Source: JAJEFO01 sp965208685 | GTDB lineage: Bacteria; Pseudomonadota; Alphaproteobacteria; Rhodobacterales; Rhodobacteraceae | DNA: 64,000 nucleotides | Direction: 5' to 3' | Assembly: GCA_965208685.1 (NCBI GenBank) | Contig: CBDBPL010000007.1 | Location: 2,046,001-2,110,000 of the forward strand | Shown here: one piece after another, positions 34,703-44,059 of the stretch | How positions within the stretch are numbered: position 1 is the stretch's first letter | Layout: each line of letters begins with the position of its first letter | Notes under the pieces: model-generated | Seen by the model: only the letters and a program-made list of their open reading frames with translations | Told to the model about the DNA's origin: nothing | Database searches by the model: none | Made by a program: the position numbers and the translations under genes

Positions 34703-37138
34703 ATGAAATCGCGGACCAAGGCTGTTGTAATCGGCGGCGGCATCGCCGGCTGTTCAACGCTGTACCACCTGGCCCGGCAAGGTTGGGGCGACGTGGTGCT
34801 GGTCGAACGCAACGAATTGACGAGCGGCACGACCTGGCATTCGGCGGCACAGGTGACAAATTTCGGGACCAATCAGACGATGGTCGGACTCAAGACGCAT
34901 TCGATCAATCTCTACAAGGAACTGTCGGAAAACACGGAGTACCCGATCAATTACAACCACGCGGACGGAGGCATCCGGCTGGCCAACACCGAAGAGCAGA
35001 TGCAGGGCTATCGCCACTTTGCCTCCATGGCGCGCGGCATGGGCGTGAATCTGGAAGTCATCGATGCCAGGGAATGCGCTCTTCGCCACCCTCTGATCTC
35101 AACCGCCAACCTCCTGGGCGGCCTGTGGGATCCATTGGACGGTGACATCGACCCGGCACAGCTGTGCCAGGCATTGGCCTATCACGCGCGCAAGGCAGGG
35201 GCCGAGGTCTATCGCAACACCACCGTAACCGATCTGACCCAACACAAGGACGGCACCTGGACCGTGCATTCCGAAATGGGCGACATCGATTGCGACATCG
35301 TGGTCAATGCAAGCGGATATCGGGCGAACGAAGTGGGCGCGATGATGGATGTGCATCACCCCGTCGCTGCGATGGAGCACCAGTATTTCCTGACCGAGGA
35401 CATTCCCGCGATCAAGGAGGCCGGCCACCGCATGCCGCTGTTGCGCTGCCCGATCAGCGACTTCTACAGCCGTCAGGAAATGGGCGGCCTGCTGGTCGGA
35501 TTCTATGAGCAGGATTGCAAGACTTGGGGCATGGACGGGATCGACCCGAACTTTGTCAACGCCCTGTGCCCCGACGACCTGGAGCGCGTGATGGATGTGC
35601 TTGAAGGGGCGTTTGAACGAGTGCCCGCCCTTCGGGAAACCGGCATCCGCTCGATCGTGAACGGGCCGATCACTTACACCATGGATGGCGCCCCCCTGGT
35701 CGGTCCTGTCCCCGGCAAACGGAATGCGTTCTGCATCATCGGCCTGCGTGCCGGCCTGGGCGAGGGCGGCGGGCACGGCTGGCTGCTGGCGCAGCAGATT
35801 GTCCATGGCGAATCCTGCTATGACACCTGGTGCATCGACCCGCGCCGCTTCACCGGCCACGCCAACGTTGAACTGACCGCTCTGAAGGCGATCGAGGACT
35901 ACCAGAATGAGTTCCGGTTCCACTTCCCGCACGAACACCGCCCTGCAGGCCGGCCCGCAAAGACCACGCCGCTCACTCCGGTCATGGCGGCCGAAGGCGC
36001 CGAGTTCACCGTCGTGAATGGATGGGAGCGGGTCGACTACATCAAGCCCACGCCCGATTTTCGCCCCTCGCTCAGCTTCAACTTTGACGAGGCATTCGAC
36101 GTCGTTGCCGCCGAAGTCAGGAACGTTCAGGAAAACGTCAGCTTGGCCGAGGTCAACGGCTTCAACCGGTTTGAGATCACGGGCAACGACCGCCACGCCT
36201 TCCTTGACCGGATGTTCTGCGGCAATGTCACGAAGCATGAAGGTCGCGTTGGGCTGGGATATCTGCTGAACCATTTTGGCATGGTCAAGTGCGAGGCGAC
36301 GGTTGCCAACCTGCCTGCCTCTGACCGTGGGCCAGAGCGTGTCTGGTACGGTTCTGCCGCGGCCAGCGAATTCCACGACATGGACTGGCTGACAGCTCAC
36401 GTCAGGGCCGACGAAGACGTTCAGATTGAGTCCTTGACCAACGATCAGACGATTCTGGTGCTTGCTGGCCCCAAGGCTCGGGACGTGCTGTCAGCCTGTG
36501 CCCGCGGCGATTGGTCGAGAGAGGCGTTCCCTTGGCTCAGCGTGCGAGAATGTCTCGTCGGGTTTTCGCCGGCGACGGTTCTGGGTGTCAGCTTCTCGGG
36601 TGAACTGGCCTACGAGATCCATGTTCCAAACGCCTCGCTTTACGCAGCCTACTTGGCGCTGTGCAATGCAGGCAATGCACATGGCATGAAGCTGTTCGGG
36701 ACCCGCGCGATCGAGTCAATGCGCATGGAAAAAGGGTACATGCACTGGAAGGCCGACCTGATCACCGAATTCGATCCGTTCGAAACCGGGCTGGGCCGGT
36801 TCGTAAGGCTGGAAAAGGGTGATTTCGTCGGAAAGGACGCCCTGTTGAAACGCCAGGCCGAAGGACCGCGCCAGAAGCTGGTGACACTGAAGATAGACGC
36901 AACCCATGCACCGGCACATGGCGGCGCTTCGCTGATGCAAGGCGATGCAGTAGTGGGAACAATCACCTCGGGCGATTGGGGACATCGGGTGGACATGAAC
37001 CTGGCCTTTGCCTTCGTCGACGCCAGGCTGGCCAGCGAAGGCATTACCATGCAGCTGGATCTGTGTGGCGACCTGATCGGGGCCGAGGTCATTGCGCCTT
37101 CGCCCTACGACCCGTCGAATGCGCTGACGCGCATGTGA
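34703..37138 (+). CDS. FAD-dependent dimethylglycine/sarcosine dehydrogenase-like protein fused to GcvT domain
   Basis: An 811-residue two-part enzyme that should oxidatively demethylate an N-methylated amine and pass the one-carbon unit to tetrahydrofolate. The N-terminal FAD domain has GGGIAGCSTLYHLA (about 11-24) and TSGTTWHSAAQV, where His46 matches the residue that carries covalent FAD in dimethylglycine dehydrogenase. The C-terminal GcvT-like folate domain starts near residue 440 (FDVVAAEVRNVQENVSL; RMEKGYMHWKADL; LGRFVRLEKGDFVGKDAL). Divergent from the MttB-like gene, so the two likely act in sequence on a betaine-type compound. The true substrate is not fixed by sequence. Confidence 0.88.
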   Translation: MKSRTKAVVIGGGIAGCSTLYHLARQGWGDVVLVERNELTSGTTWHSAAQVTNFGTNQTMVGLKTHSINLYKELSENTEYPINYNHADGGIRLANTEEQMQGYRHFASMARGMGVNLEVIDARECALRHPLISTANLLGGLWDPLDGDIDPAQLCQALAYHARKAGAEVYRNTTVTDLTQHKDGTWTVHSEMGDIDCDIVVNASGYRANEVGAMMDVHHPVAAMEHQYFLTEDIPAIKEAGHRMPLLRCPISDFYSRQEMGGLLVGFYEQDCKTWGMDGIDPNFVNALCPDDLERVMDVLEGAFERVPALRETGIRSIVNGPITYTMDGAPLVGPVPGKRNAFCIIGLRAGLGEGGGHGWLLAQQIVHGESCYDTWCIDPRRFTGHANVELTALKAIEDYQNEFRFHFPHEHRPAGRPAKTTPLTPVMAAEGAEFTVVNGWERVDYIKPTPDFRPSLSFNFDEAFDVVAAEVRNVQENVSLAEVNGFNRFEITGNDRHAFLDRMFCGNVTKHEGRVGLGYLLNHFGMVKCEATVANLPASDRGPERVWYGSAAASEFHDMDWLTAHVRADEDVQIESLTNDQTILVLAGPKARDVLSACARGDWSREAFPWLSVRECLVGFSPATVLGVSFSGELAYEIHVPNASLYAAYLALCNAGNAHGMKLFGTRAIESMRMEKGYMHWKADLITEFDPFETGLGRFVRLEKGDFVGKDALLKRQAEGPRQKLVTLKIDATHAPAHGGASLMQGDAVVGTITSGDWGHRVDMNLAFAFVDARLASEGITMQLDLCGDLIGAEVIAPSPYDPSNALTRM

Positions 37139-37159
37139 GCGAACCATGGACCAGGCTGC

Positions 37160-37900
37160 TCAGAAAAAGACGTCGCCCGTCGGTATCGCGACTTGACCGC
37201 TTGAGGTCCGAAGCACAAGCTGGCCAGCCTCGTCCAAGGTCTCGAAGACGCCCGTGACCTCAGCCGTCCCCGTACGCGCAGTCAGGATCTCTCCAAGCCT
37301 CGCCGCCCGCGAGAGCCAGGCATCCCGAACCGGTCCGAAGCCCTCCCGCTCAAGGAGTGCCTCGCCTTCTGCCATGGCATCTGCGAGGCGCGCCAGCAGG
37401 TCATCTGCCGCAAAGTCTATTCCGGCATCCCCGAGGCAAACCGGAGGCACTTGCGCGTCATGAAGGTCCCTTGGGGCTACGACAAGGTTGACGCCGAAGC
37501 CGACAGCCAGCCAGTCGAGTCGCTCGCCGACCCCTGAACTCTCGAGCAGGATGCCAGCCACCTTGCCGCCCGAAAGCAGAACGTCATTTGGCCACTTTAG
37601 CGCAAGCTGCGCCTCCGGAACCTTGTCAGCCAACGCGACGTAGAGCGCGTTCGACGCCGTGAAAGTCCGCAACGTCGCCTCTGCCGGAGTCGCGTCAGGC
37701 CGCCAGATCAGCGTTGCCGCGAAATTGCCTGCCGGGCTCTTCCATGCGCGCCCCCGACGACCTCGGGCGGCCGTCTGCCGTCGCGCCATGATCCAGGTCG
37801 GTCGCTCAAGATCTCCGGCTCGCCGCGCCGCTTCGGCCATGGTACTGTCGACCTCGTCCAGGACGACGCGATCACTTCCATCCGGCCATTTCGGGATCAT
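37160..37900 (-). CDS. birA: Biotin--[acetyl-CoA-carboxylase] ligase
   Basis: Attaches biotin to carboxylase carrier domains. The 246-residue protein is the short ligase-only type without an N-terminal DNA-binding domain. Motifs: DEVDSTMAEAARR, the biotin/adenylate loop ARGRRGRAWKSPAGN, LKWPNDVLLSGGKVAGIL and VGFGVNLVV. ATG 37900 begins the family pattern; a longer frame runs through nuoN and is not real. It lies downstream of nuoN, as in related genomes where coaX and rnj would follow. Confidence 0.93.
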   Translation of the reverse strand: MIPKWPDGSDRVVLDEVDSTMAEAARRAGDLERPTWIMARRQTAARGRRGRAWKSPAGNFAATLIWRPDATPAEATLRTFTASNALYVALADKVPEAQLALKWPNDVLLSGGKVAGILLESSGVGERLDWLAVGFGVNLVVAPRDLHDAQVPPVCLGDAGIDFAADDLLARLADAMAEGEALLEREGFGPVRDAWLSRAARLGEILTARTGTAEVTGVFETLDEAGQLVLRTSSGQVAIPTGDVFF

Positions 37901-37983
37901 TGTCGGTGTCCGTTCTCCTGTCACGGAATGCACGTCGAAGTCGGACTGCTCCGTGGCCCGGCGCTCATCGGGACGTGAAGCCG

Positions 37984-39420
37984 CTACCGGACCAGCGTCG
38001 ATGCGGCCGCCGCTGCAGGCCCCTCGATGCCGGCGAGGTTCCAGAGCCCGAAGAGCATCAACGCTGCAGACACGACCAGAAAGCTCGCAAGCACGGTCGA
38101 ACCACCGGCGTCCAGTTCGCTCTCCTCGTCGCCGAAATACATGATGTACACGATTCGAATGTAGTAGAAGGCCCCGATCACGCTCGCGATGACACCCAGC
38201 ACGGCCAGCCAGACAAGGCCGGCCTCCACGGCCGCGAGCAGCACGGAGTACTTGGCGAAGAAACCGACAAGCGGCGGAACGCCCGCAAGGCTGAACAGGA
38301 GCACGAGCATCGCCAGCGCCCTTGTCGGGCTGCGTCGCGAATAGAGCGACAGCGCCGAGATCTCGACCACCGGTGCACCGTCCTTTCCCATCGACAGTAT
38401 GAAGGCAAACGCTCCGACATTCATGGTAACGTAGATCACCAGGTAGATCAGCATCGCCTCGACGCCGGCCACCGTGCCGGCCGCCAACCCCATCAGCGCA
38501 AATCCCATGTGTGCGATCGACGAGTAGGCCATCAGCCGCTTGATGTTGCGCTGCCCGATCGCTGCAACGGCACCAAGGAACATGGATGCAACGGAAAGCG
38601 CCGCGAGAATCTGCTGCCAGTCGCCGACGATGCCGCCGAACGCACCGTAGACGACGCGCGCAAGAAGCGCCATCGCCGCAATCTTGGGAGCCGTGGCAAA
38701 GAACGCCGTTACCGACGTCGGCGCGCCTTCGTACACGTCCGGCGTCCACATGTGGAACGGTGCCGCAGAAATCTTGAACGCCAGCCCCGCGATGACGAGC
38801 GACAGCCCGATCAGGAGGCCCACAGGAGCCCGGCCCTGGACCGCCTCGAATATCCCGGCAAAACCCGTGGTGCCCGCGAATCCGTAGACCAGGGACGCCC
38901 CGAAGAGCAGGAGACCCGACGACAGCGCCCCGAGAACGAAATACTTGAGGCCGGCCTCGGTCGACCGAACGCTGTCACGGCGCAGCGCCGCTATCACGTA
39001 GAGCGAAAGGGATTGCAGCTCGAGCCCCATGTAGAGCGCCATCAAGTCGCTCGCCGAGACCATCACCATCATGCCGACCGCCGCCAGCGCGATAAGCAAC
39101 GGGTACTCGAAGCGGATCAGGTCGCACTGCGCCATGTATCCCTTGCCCATCAGAAGGACAGCCGCCGCCGACAGCAGGATCGTCACTTTCGCGAACCGGG
39201 CAAACGCGTCATCAGTGAACATTTCGCCAAAGGCCGTTGCCGTGCCCGCCCCTTGCAGCCCGATCCAGGCCGCTATTGCGGCGAACAGCGCCGAGGTCGT
39301 CCAGATCATCGCCGGTCCCAGACGGTCGCGGCCGCCATAGGCCCCCGCAATCAGGCCGGCCATCGCGAAGACCGCGAGCACGATCTCCGGCAGTATGATG
39401 GAAAGATCCCCCGTCTGCAT
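37984..39420 (-). CDS. nuoN: NADH-quinone oxidoreductase subunit N
   Basis: Antiporter-like proton-pumping membrane subunit of respiratory complex I, 478 residues with about 14 helices. Conserved elements are the lysine helix in LMGKGYMAQCDLIRFEYPLL, YMGLELQSLSLYV and KISAAPFHMWTPDVYEGAPT, followed by AYSSIAHMGFAL. Its start overlaps the nuoM stop by one base. Last structural gene of the cluster on this side. Confidence 0.96.
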   Translation of the reverse strand: MQTGDLSIILPEIVLAVFAMAGLIAGAYGGRDRLGPAMIWTTSALFAAIAAWIGLQGAGTATAFGEMFTDDAFARFAKVTILLSAAAVLLMGKGYMAQCDLIRFEYPLLIALAAVGMMVMVSASDLMALYMGLELQSLSLYVIAALRRDSVRSTEAGLKYFVLGALSSGLLLFGASLVYGFAGTTGFAGIFEAVQGRAPVGLLIGLSLVIAGLAFKISAAPFHMWTPDVYEGAPTSVTAFFATAPKIAAMALLARVVYGAFGGIVGDWQQILAALSVASMFLGAVAAIGQRNIKRLMAYSSIAHMGFALMGLAAGTVAGVEAMLIYLVIYVTMNVGAFAFILSMGKDGAPVVEISALSLYSRRSPTRALAMLVLLFSLAGVPPLVGFFAKYSVLLAAVEAGLVWLAVLGVIASVIGAFYYIRIVYIMYFGDEESELDAGGSTVLASFLVVSAALMLFGLWNLAGIEGPAAAAASTLVR

Positions 39421-40976
39421 CAGTGGCCTCCGTGCTGAGCGAACTGGGTCGTTCCGTTGTACTGGGCAACGGCCTCGCCATAGCCGTCCAGCAACGCCCC
39501 GACCGACGGGCCGACAATGTCCGTCGCAAGGCTGGGATAGACGCCTAGCAGGATCGTCATCACGACAAGCGGCGCGAAGATCACCTGCTCCCGCCGGTTC
39601 ATGTCAGTGATCGACCTGAGACTTTCCTTCACAAGCTCCCCCATGACCACCCGCCGGTAAAGCCAGAGTGCGTAGGCCGCGCTCAGGATCACGCCGGTCG
39701 CCGCGACGGCGCAGACCCATGTATTGGCCTGGAACATGCCCACGAGCGTCAGGAATTCGCCCACGAACCCGGACGTGCCCGGCAGGCCGACATTGGCCAT
39801 CGTAAAGAGCATGAAGACCGCCGCATACATCGGCATCCGGTTCACGAGGCCGCCGTAGGCGTCGATTTCGCGCGTATGCATCCGGTCATAGACAACGCCC
39901 ACGCAAAGGAAGAGGGCGCCTGAAATGAACCCGTGGCTCAGCATCTGGAAGATCGCCCCGTCGACCCCTTGCTGGTTCGCGGAAAATATTCCCGCCGTCA
40001 CGAATCCCATATGGGCCACCGACGAATACGCGATCAGCTTCTTGATGTCTTCCTGCATCAGCGCGACGAGCGAGGTGTAGACGATCGCGATCGCGCTCAG
40101 CCACAGCACGAAGTCCGCCAGCAGGCTGGAAGCGACCGGGAACATCGGAAGGCTGAAGCGCAGGAATCCGTAGCCGCCCATCTTCAGCAGGATCGCGGCC
40201 AGGATGACCGAGCCCGCCGTCGGGGCCTGCACATGCGCATCCGGCAACCAGGTATGTACAGGCCACATCGGCATCTTCACCGCAAAGGACGCGAAGAAGG
40301 CAAGCCAGAGCAATGTCTGGAAACCGCCAAGGATGTGGAAACCCAGGATCTCCATGGTCTCGGAGCCGAAATTGTGGCCGAGCAGCGCAACGATGTCCGT
40401 CGTGCCCGCGTCGACATACATCGCGATCATCGCGACCAGCATCAGGACCGATCCAAGGAACGTGTAAAGAAAGAACTTGAACGCCGCGTAGATGCGGTCC
40501 CTGCCGCCCCAGATGCCGATGATCAGGAACATCGGAATCAGGCCACCCTCGAAGAACAGGTAGAAGAGCACGAGATCCAGCGCGCAGAAGACGCCCAGCA
40601 TGAGCGTTTCGAGCACGAGGAACGCGATCATGTATTCCTTGACCCGATGCGTCACGTCCCAGCATGCAAGGATGGTGATCGGCATCAGGAACGTCGTCAG
40701 CATGACGAACAGCACCGAAAGGCCGTCAACGCCCATCTTGTAGGTCAGACCCAGGATCCACTTGCCCTCTTCCACGAACTGGAACCCGGTTTCTGAGGGA
40801 TCGAACGCGGCGATGAGGATGAGCGACGCCAGAAGCGAAGTGCAGGTCGCCGCCAGCGCGACGTATTTCGCGTTCCGTCTCGCGGGCGCGTCATCACCGC
40901 GCAGGAACAACGCCAGTATCGCGGCGCCAATGAGCGGGACGAATGTGATGATCGATAGCAGGCTGTCGAGGAGCAT
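39420..40976 (-). CDS. nuoM: NADH-quinone oxidoreductase subunit M
   Basis: Antiporter-like complex I subunit of 518 residues and about 14 helices. Characteristic parts are FYLFFEGGLIPMFLIIGIWGG, containing the conserved helix-5 Glu, then FAVKMPMWPVHTWLPDAHVQAPT and LIAYSSVAHMGFVTAG. It lies three bases after nuoL and overlaps the nuoN start by one base. Confidence 0.96.
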   Translation of the reverse strand: MLLDSLLSIITFVPLIGAAILALFLRGDDAPARRNAKYVALAATCTSLLASLILIAAFDPSETGFQFVEEGKWILGLTYKMGVDGLSVLFVMLTTFLMPITILACWDVTHRVKEYMIAFLVLETLMLGVFCALDLVLFYLFFEGGLIPMFLIIGIWGGRDRIYAAFKFFLYTFLGSVLMLVAMIAMYVDAGTTDIVALLGHNFGSETMEILGFHILGGFQTLLWLAFFASFAVKMPMWPVHTWLPDAHVQAPTAGSVILAAILLKMGGYGFLRFSLPMFPVASSLLADFVLWLSAIAIVYTSLVALMQEDIKKLIAYSSVAHMGFVTAGIFSANQQGVDGAIFQMLSHGFISGALFLCVGVVYDRMHTREIDAYGGLVNRMPMYAAVFMLFTMANVGLPGTSGFVGEFLTLVGMFQANTWVCAVAATGVILSAAYALWLYRRVVMGELVKESLRSITDMNRREQVIFAPLVVMTILLGVYPSLATDIVGPSVGALLDGYGEAVAQYNGTTQFAQHGGH

Positions 40977-40979
40977 CGC

Positions 40980-43073
40980 CTATTGCCCTCCCGCCATGGT
41001 CATCCAGGTGATCAACACGAGGATGCCAAGCACCATCCAGAATGCGTAGGTGAAGATGTATCCCGACTGGGCCCGGCCCGCGAGCCGCGTGAAAAAGGGC
41101 ACAACGCCCATTGCAACGCCGTTCAGGAAGCCGTCGATCGCGCCAAGGTCCCCCCGCTGCCAAAGAAAGCGGCCGATGGTCTTGGCGGGCCGGACAAGGG
41201 AATGCTCGTACAGCTCGTCGAAATACCACTTGTTCAGGAGGAACCTGTAGAGCGGAGCCTGGTTCGCGGCGAGCTTCGCGGGCAGGTCGGTCCTGCGGAC
41301 ATAGAACAGGAACGCCAGGGCGAACCCGATCAGCATCGCGAAGAAGGGCGAGAGCTTCACCCAGGCCGGAACATAGTGTGCATCGTGCAGCACGCTGTTG
41401 TCGGGCGCCATGTAGATCGCGCCCTGTCCGGGCATCGCTTCCGCGTCGGAACCGTCACCCTCTCCGCCGGCATCGCCCTGCTCGTCGGCCGCACGAGCCG
41501 CGCCAATCATCAGGACCTGGGCATGTCTCTCGCCACCGGCGATTCCAAACCATTCCTGAACCCTTTGCTCGCTGCCGAAGAACGGCTTGTACCAGACCAT
41601 CCCGGCGAAGACCGCACCCAGCGCGAGGGCGGCCAGCGGCACAACCATGCTCGCAGGGCTTTCCTGCACATGTTCATGCGCATGCTTGTCGCCCCTCGGT
41701 TCGCCGAAAAACGTCATGAACAGGAGCCGCCAGCTGTAGAAACTGGTGAACGCCGCGGCGATCACCAGCGCCCAGAAAGCGAACGAGGCGGCATCCGTTC
41801 CGCCGGCAAAGGCGCTTTCGATCACCGCATCCTTCGACAGGAATCCCGCAAACCCGATCCCGGTCAGCGGAATGCCGACTCCGGTGATCGCCAGCGTCCC
41901 GATCATCATGGACCAGAACGTGTAGGGCATCCTTGTCCTGAGACCGCCGTAATTCCGCATGTCCTGCTCGTGATGCATCCCGGTAATGACGGAGCCCGCG
42001 CCGAGAAAGAGCATCCCCTTGAAGAAGGCGTGCGTGAAAAGGTGGAACATCGCGACGCTGTATACGCCGACCCCGGCCGCGACGAACATGTAGCCGAGCT
42101 GCGAGCAGGTCGAGTAGGCGATCACGCGCTTGATGTCGTTCTGCACGAGGCCCACGGTCGCTGCGAAGAACGCCGTGATCGCGCCGATGTAGACGATGAA
42201 GCCCTGCGTCCAGTCGGCAAATTCCATCAGCGGAGACATGCGGCAGACAAGGAAGACGCCCGCCGTAACCATCGTCGCGGCGTGAATCAGCGCGGAGACC
42301 GGGGTCGGGCCCTCCATGGCGTCCGGCAGCCACGTGTGGAGGATGAACTGCGCGGACTTGCCCATGGCTCCCACGAAGAGAAGGAAGCAGACCAGCTCGA
42401 TCGCGGGCCAGGTCGTCCAGAGGAAGGTCACCTCCCTTTCCGCCAGGTCCGGGGCGGCCGCGAAAATGTCCGTGAAGCTGATCGAGTCGACCAGGAAGAA
42501 GAGCGCGAAGATGCCCAGCGCAAACCCGAAGTCGCCGACACGATTGACGATGAACGCCTTGATCGCCGCCGCGTTGGCGCTCGGCTTCCGGAAATAGAAC
42601 CCGATCAGCAGGTAGGAGGCGAGGCCCACGCCCTCCCATCCGAAGAACATCTGGACCAGGTTGTCCGCGGTCACCAGGGTCAGCATCGCGAACGTGAAGA
42701 ACGAAAGATAAGCGAAGAAGCGCGGACGATACGATTCCGTCTCCTCGTCGAAGTTCTCGTCATGCGCCATGTAGCCAAAGCTGTAGAGGTGCACCAAGGC
42801 GGAGACGGTCGTGATCACCACGAGCATGATCGCGGTCAGCCGATCGAGCCTGATCGCCCAGTCCGTCGCGAGGGATCCGCTTTCGACCCATGGCAGGATG
42901 TGGGTGAACCGGGTCTCGCCGTCAAACCCGAGAAACACGACCCAGCTCAGCACGCAGGCGACGAACAGAAGCGCGGTCGACACCCATTGCGCGGCGGTTT
43001 CCCCCATGATGCGCCAGCCGAATCCGCAAAGCAGGGCTCCTGCCAACGGGGCGAAGAGGATGACCGTTTCCAT
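40980..43073 (-). CDS. nuoL: NADH-quinone oxidoreductase subunit L
   Basis: The largest antiporter-like subunit of complex I, 697 residues, with 14 core helices and the long C-terminal lateral helix plus anchor helix. Visible motifs are FGWEGVGLASYLLIGFYF, KSAQFILHTWLPDAMEGPTPVSAL and VIAYSTCSQLGYMFVA. A hydrophilic insert near residue 530 is rich in Gly/Asp/Glu (DEQGDAGGEGDGSD), variable in this subunit. ATG 43073 is preferred to the GTG just before it. Confidence 0.96.
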   Translation of the reverse strand: METVILFAPLAGALLCGFGWRIMGETAAQWVSTALLFVACVLSWVVFLGFDGETRFTHILPWVESGSLATDWAIRLDRLTAIMLVVITTVSALVHLYSFGYMAHDENFDEETESYRPRFFAYLSFFTFAMLTLVTADNLVQMFFGWEGVGLASYLLIGFYFRKPSANAAAIKAFIVNRVGDFGFALGIFALFFLVDSISFTDIFAAAPDLAEREVTFLWTTWPAIELVCFLLFVGAMGKSAQFILHTWLPDAMEGPTPVSALIHAATMVTAGVFLVCRMSPLMEFADWTQGFIVYIGAITAFFAATVGLVQNDIKRVIAYSTCSQLGYMFVAAGVGVYSVAMFHLFTHAFFKGMLFLGAGSVITGMHHEQDMRNYGGLRTRMPYTFWSMMIGTLAITGVGIPLTGIGFAGFLSKDAVIESAFAGGTDAASFAFWALVIAAAFTSFYSWRLLFMTFFGEPRGDKHAHEHVQESPASMVVPLAALALGAVFAGMVWYKPFFGSEQRVQEWFGIAGGERHAQVLMIGAARAADEQGDAGGEGDGSDAEAMPGQGAIYMAPDNSVLHDAHYVPAWVKLSPFFAMLIGFALAFLFYVRRTDLPAKLAANQAPLYRFLLNKWYFDELYEHSLVRPAKTIGRFLWQRGDLGAIDGFLNGVAMGVVPFFTRLAGRAQSGYIFTYAFWMVLGILVLITWMTMAGGQ

Positions 43074-43080
43074 CACGCGC

Positions 43081-43386
43081 CTATCCCTTCATCACGTTGA
43101 CGTCTTCGACATCAATGGTGCCGCGGTTCCTGAAAAAGCACACGAGAATCGCGAGCCCGATAGCGGCCTCGGCCGCGGCAACGGTCAGGACGAAGAGCGC
43201 GAAGACCTGCCCCGTGAGATTGCCCTGATAGGCCGAAAACGCGACCAGGTTGATGTTGACCGAAAGCAGCATGAGCTCGATGGACATCAGGAGGATGATC
43301 ACGTTCTTCCGGTTCAGGAAAATGCCGAAGATTCCGGTAACGAACAACGCTGCCGCGACGATCAGGTAGTGTTCCAGTCCGATCAT
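43081..43386 (-). CDS. nuoK: NADH-quinone oxidoreductase subunit K
   Basis: Small membrane subunit of complex I, 101 residues and three helices. The helix-2 and helix-3 glutamates are seen in LMSIELMLLSVNINLV and TVAAAEAAIGLAIL. It starts MIGLEHYLIVAAALF, as expected for the family, and ends just before nuoL, whose ribosome site lies inside the nuoK end. Confidence 0.96.
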   Translation of the reverse strand: MIGLEHYLIVAAALFVTGIFGIFLNRKNVIILLMSIELMLLSVNINLVAFSAYQGNLTGQVFALFVLTVAAAEAAIGLAILVCFFRNRGTIDVEDVNVMKG

Positions 43387-43444
43387 TCGTCCCTCGCAAA
43401 ATGCAGTCCGGCCCGGAGGGTGCCGGTGTCGATCGCGGCGCGCA

Positions 43445-44059
43445 TCACAGTCCCTGCCCCGGCTTTACGTCCTTCAGTTCGATCGTCGCCGAAGGATCCC
43501 GATGCATTTGCCGAACCACGTCCTGCCGCTTGACGTGCTCGCGATGGCGCAGCGTCAGCACGATTGCGCCCACCATGGCCACCAGAAGGATCAGCCCTGC
43601 AAGCTGGAACAGCAGGAAGTACCTGTCATAGAGAACGCGTCCGAGCGCGTCAGTGTTGTGCTTGCCCCCGCCCGCGACAGCGTCCGGGCGATCTGCAAGT
43701 GCCACGCCCTCGGCAGTGGTCCAGACCCCCAGGGCCATGCCGAGCTGCATCAGGATCACGACGCCGATCAGGAGCGCCAGCGGCATGTACCGCGCCAGTT
43801 CCGCCTTCAATTCGGCAAAGTCCACGTCCAGCATCATGACCACGAACAGGAACAGTACCGCGACGGCGCCGACATAGACGATGACCAGCAGCATCGCGAC
43901 GAATTCCGCGCCCAGAAGCACGAACAGCCCGGCCGCCGACAGAAAGGACAGGATCAGCCAGAGCACCGAATGGACCGGGTTCCGGGCAACGACGGTGAAG
44001 ACGCCGCCGACCATGCAGGCGATGGCAAAGAGGTAGAAGGCAAGGACCTGGGCCGTCAT
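43445..44059 (-). CDS. nuoJ: NADH-quinone oxidoreductase subunit J
   Basis: Complex I membrane subunit of 204 residues with five helices. Helix 3 has the conserved VAMLLVIVYVGAVAVLFLFV with the pi-bulge region, and ARNPVHSVLWLILSF is the expected helix-2 start. ATG 44059 overlaps the stop of the CMD-like gene by four bases (ATGA). The upstream in-frame extension belongs to the overlapping gene and was discarded. Confidence 0.95.
   Translation of the reverse strand: MTAQVLAFYLFAIACMVGGVFTVVARNPVHSVLWLILSFLSAAGLFVLLGAEFVAMLLVIVYVGAVAVLFLFVVMMLDVDFAELKAELARYMPLALLIGVVILMQLGMALGVWTTAEGVALADRPDAVAGGGKHNTDALGRVLYDRYFLLFQLAGLILLVAMVGAIVLTLRHREHVKRQDVVRQMHRDPSATIELKDVKPGQGL

Noticed and set aside
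37901..38749. Upstream extension of birA through nuoN
   Set aside because: The extra residues are an out-of-frame reading of nuoN; the birA family starts at 37900.
40983..43100. 705-codon open frame antisense to nuoL
   Set aside because: It mirrors nuoL almost end to end, is dominated by Arg/Glu/His/Gly, has no fold or ribosome site, and is explained by third-position GC bias.
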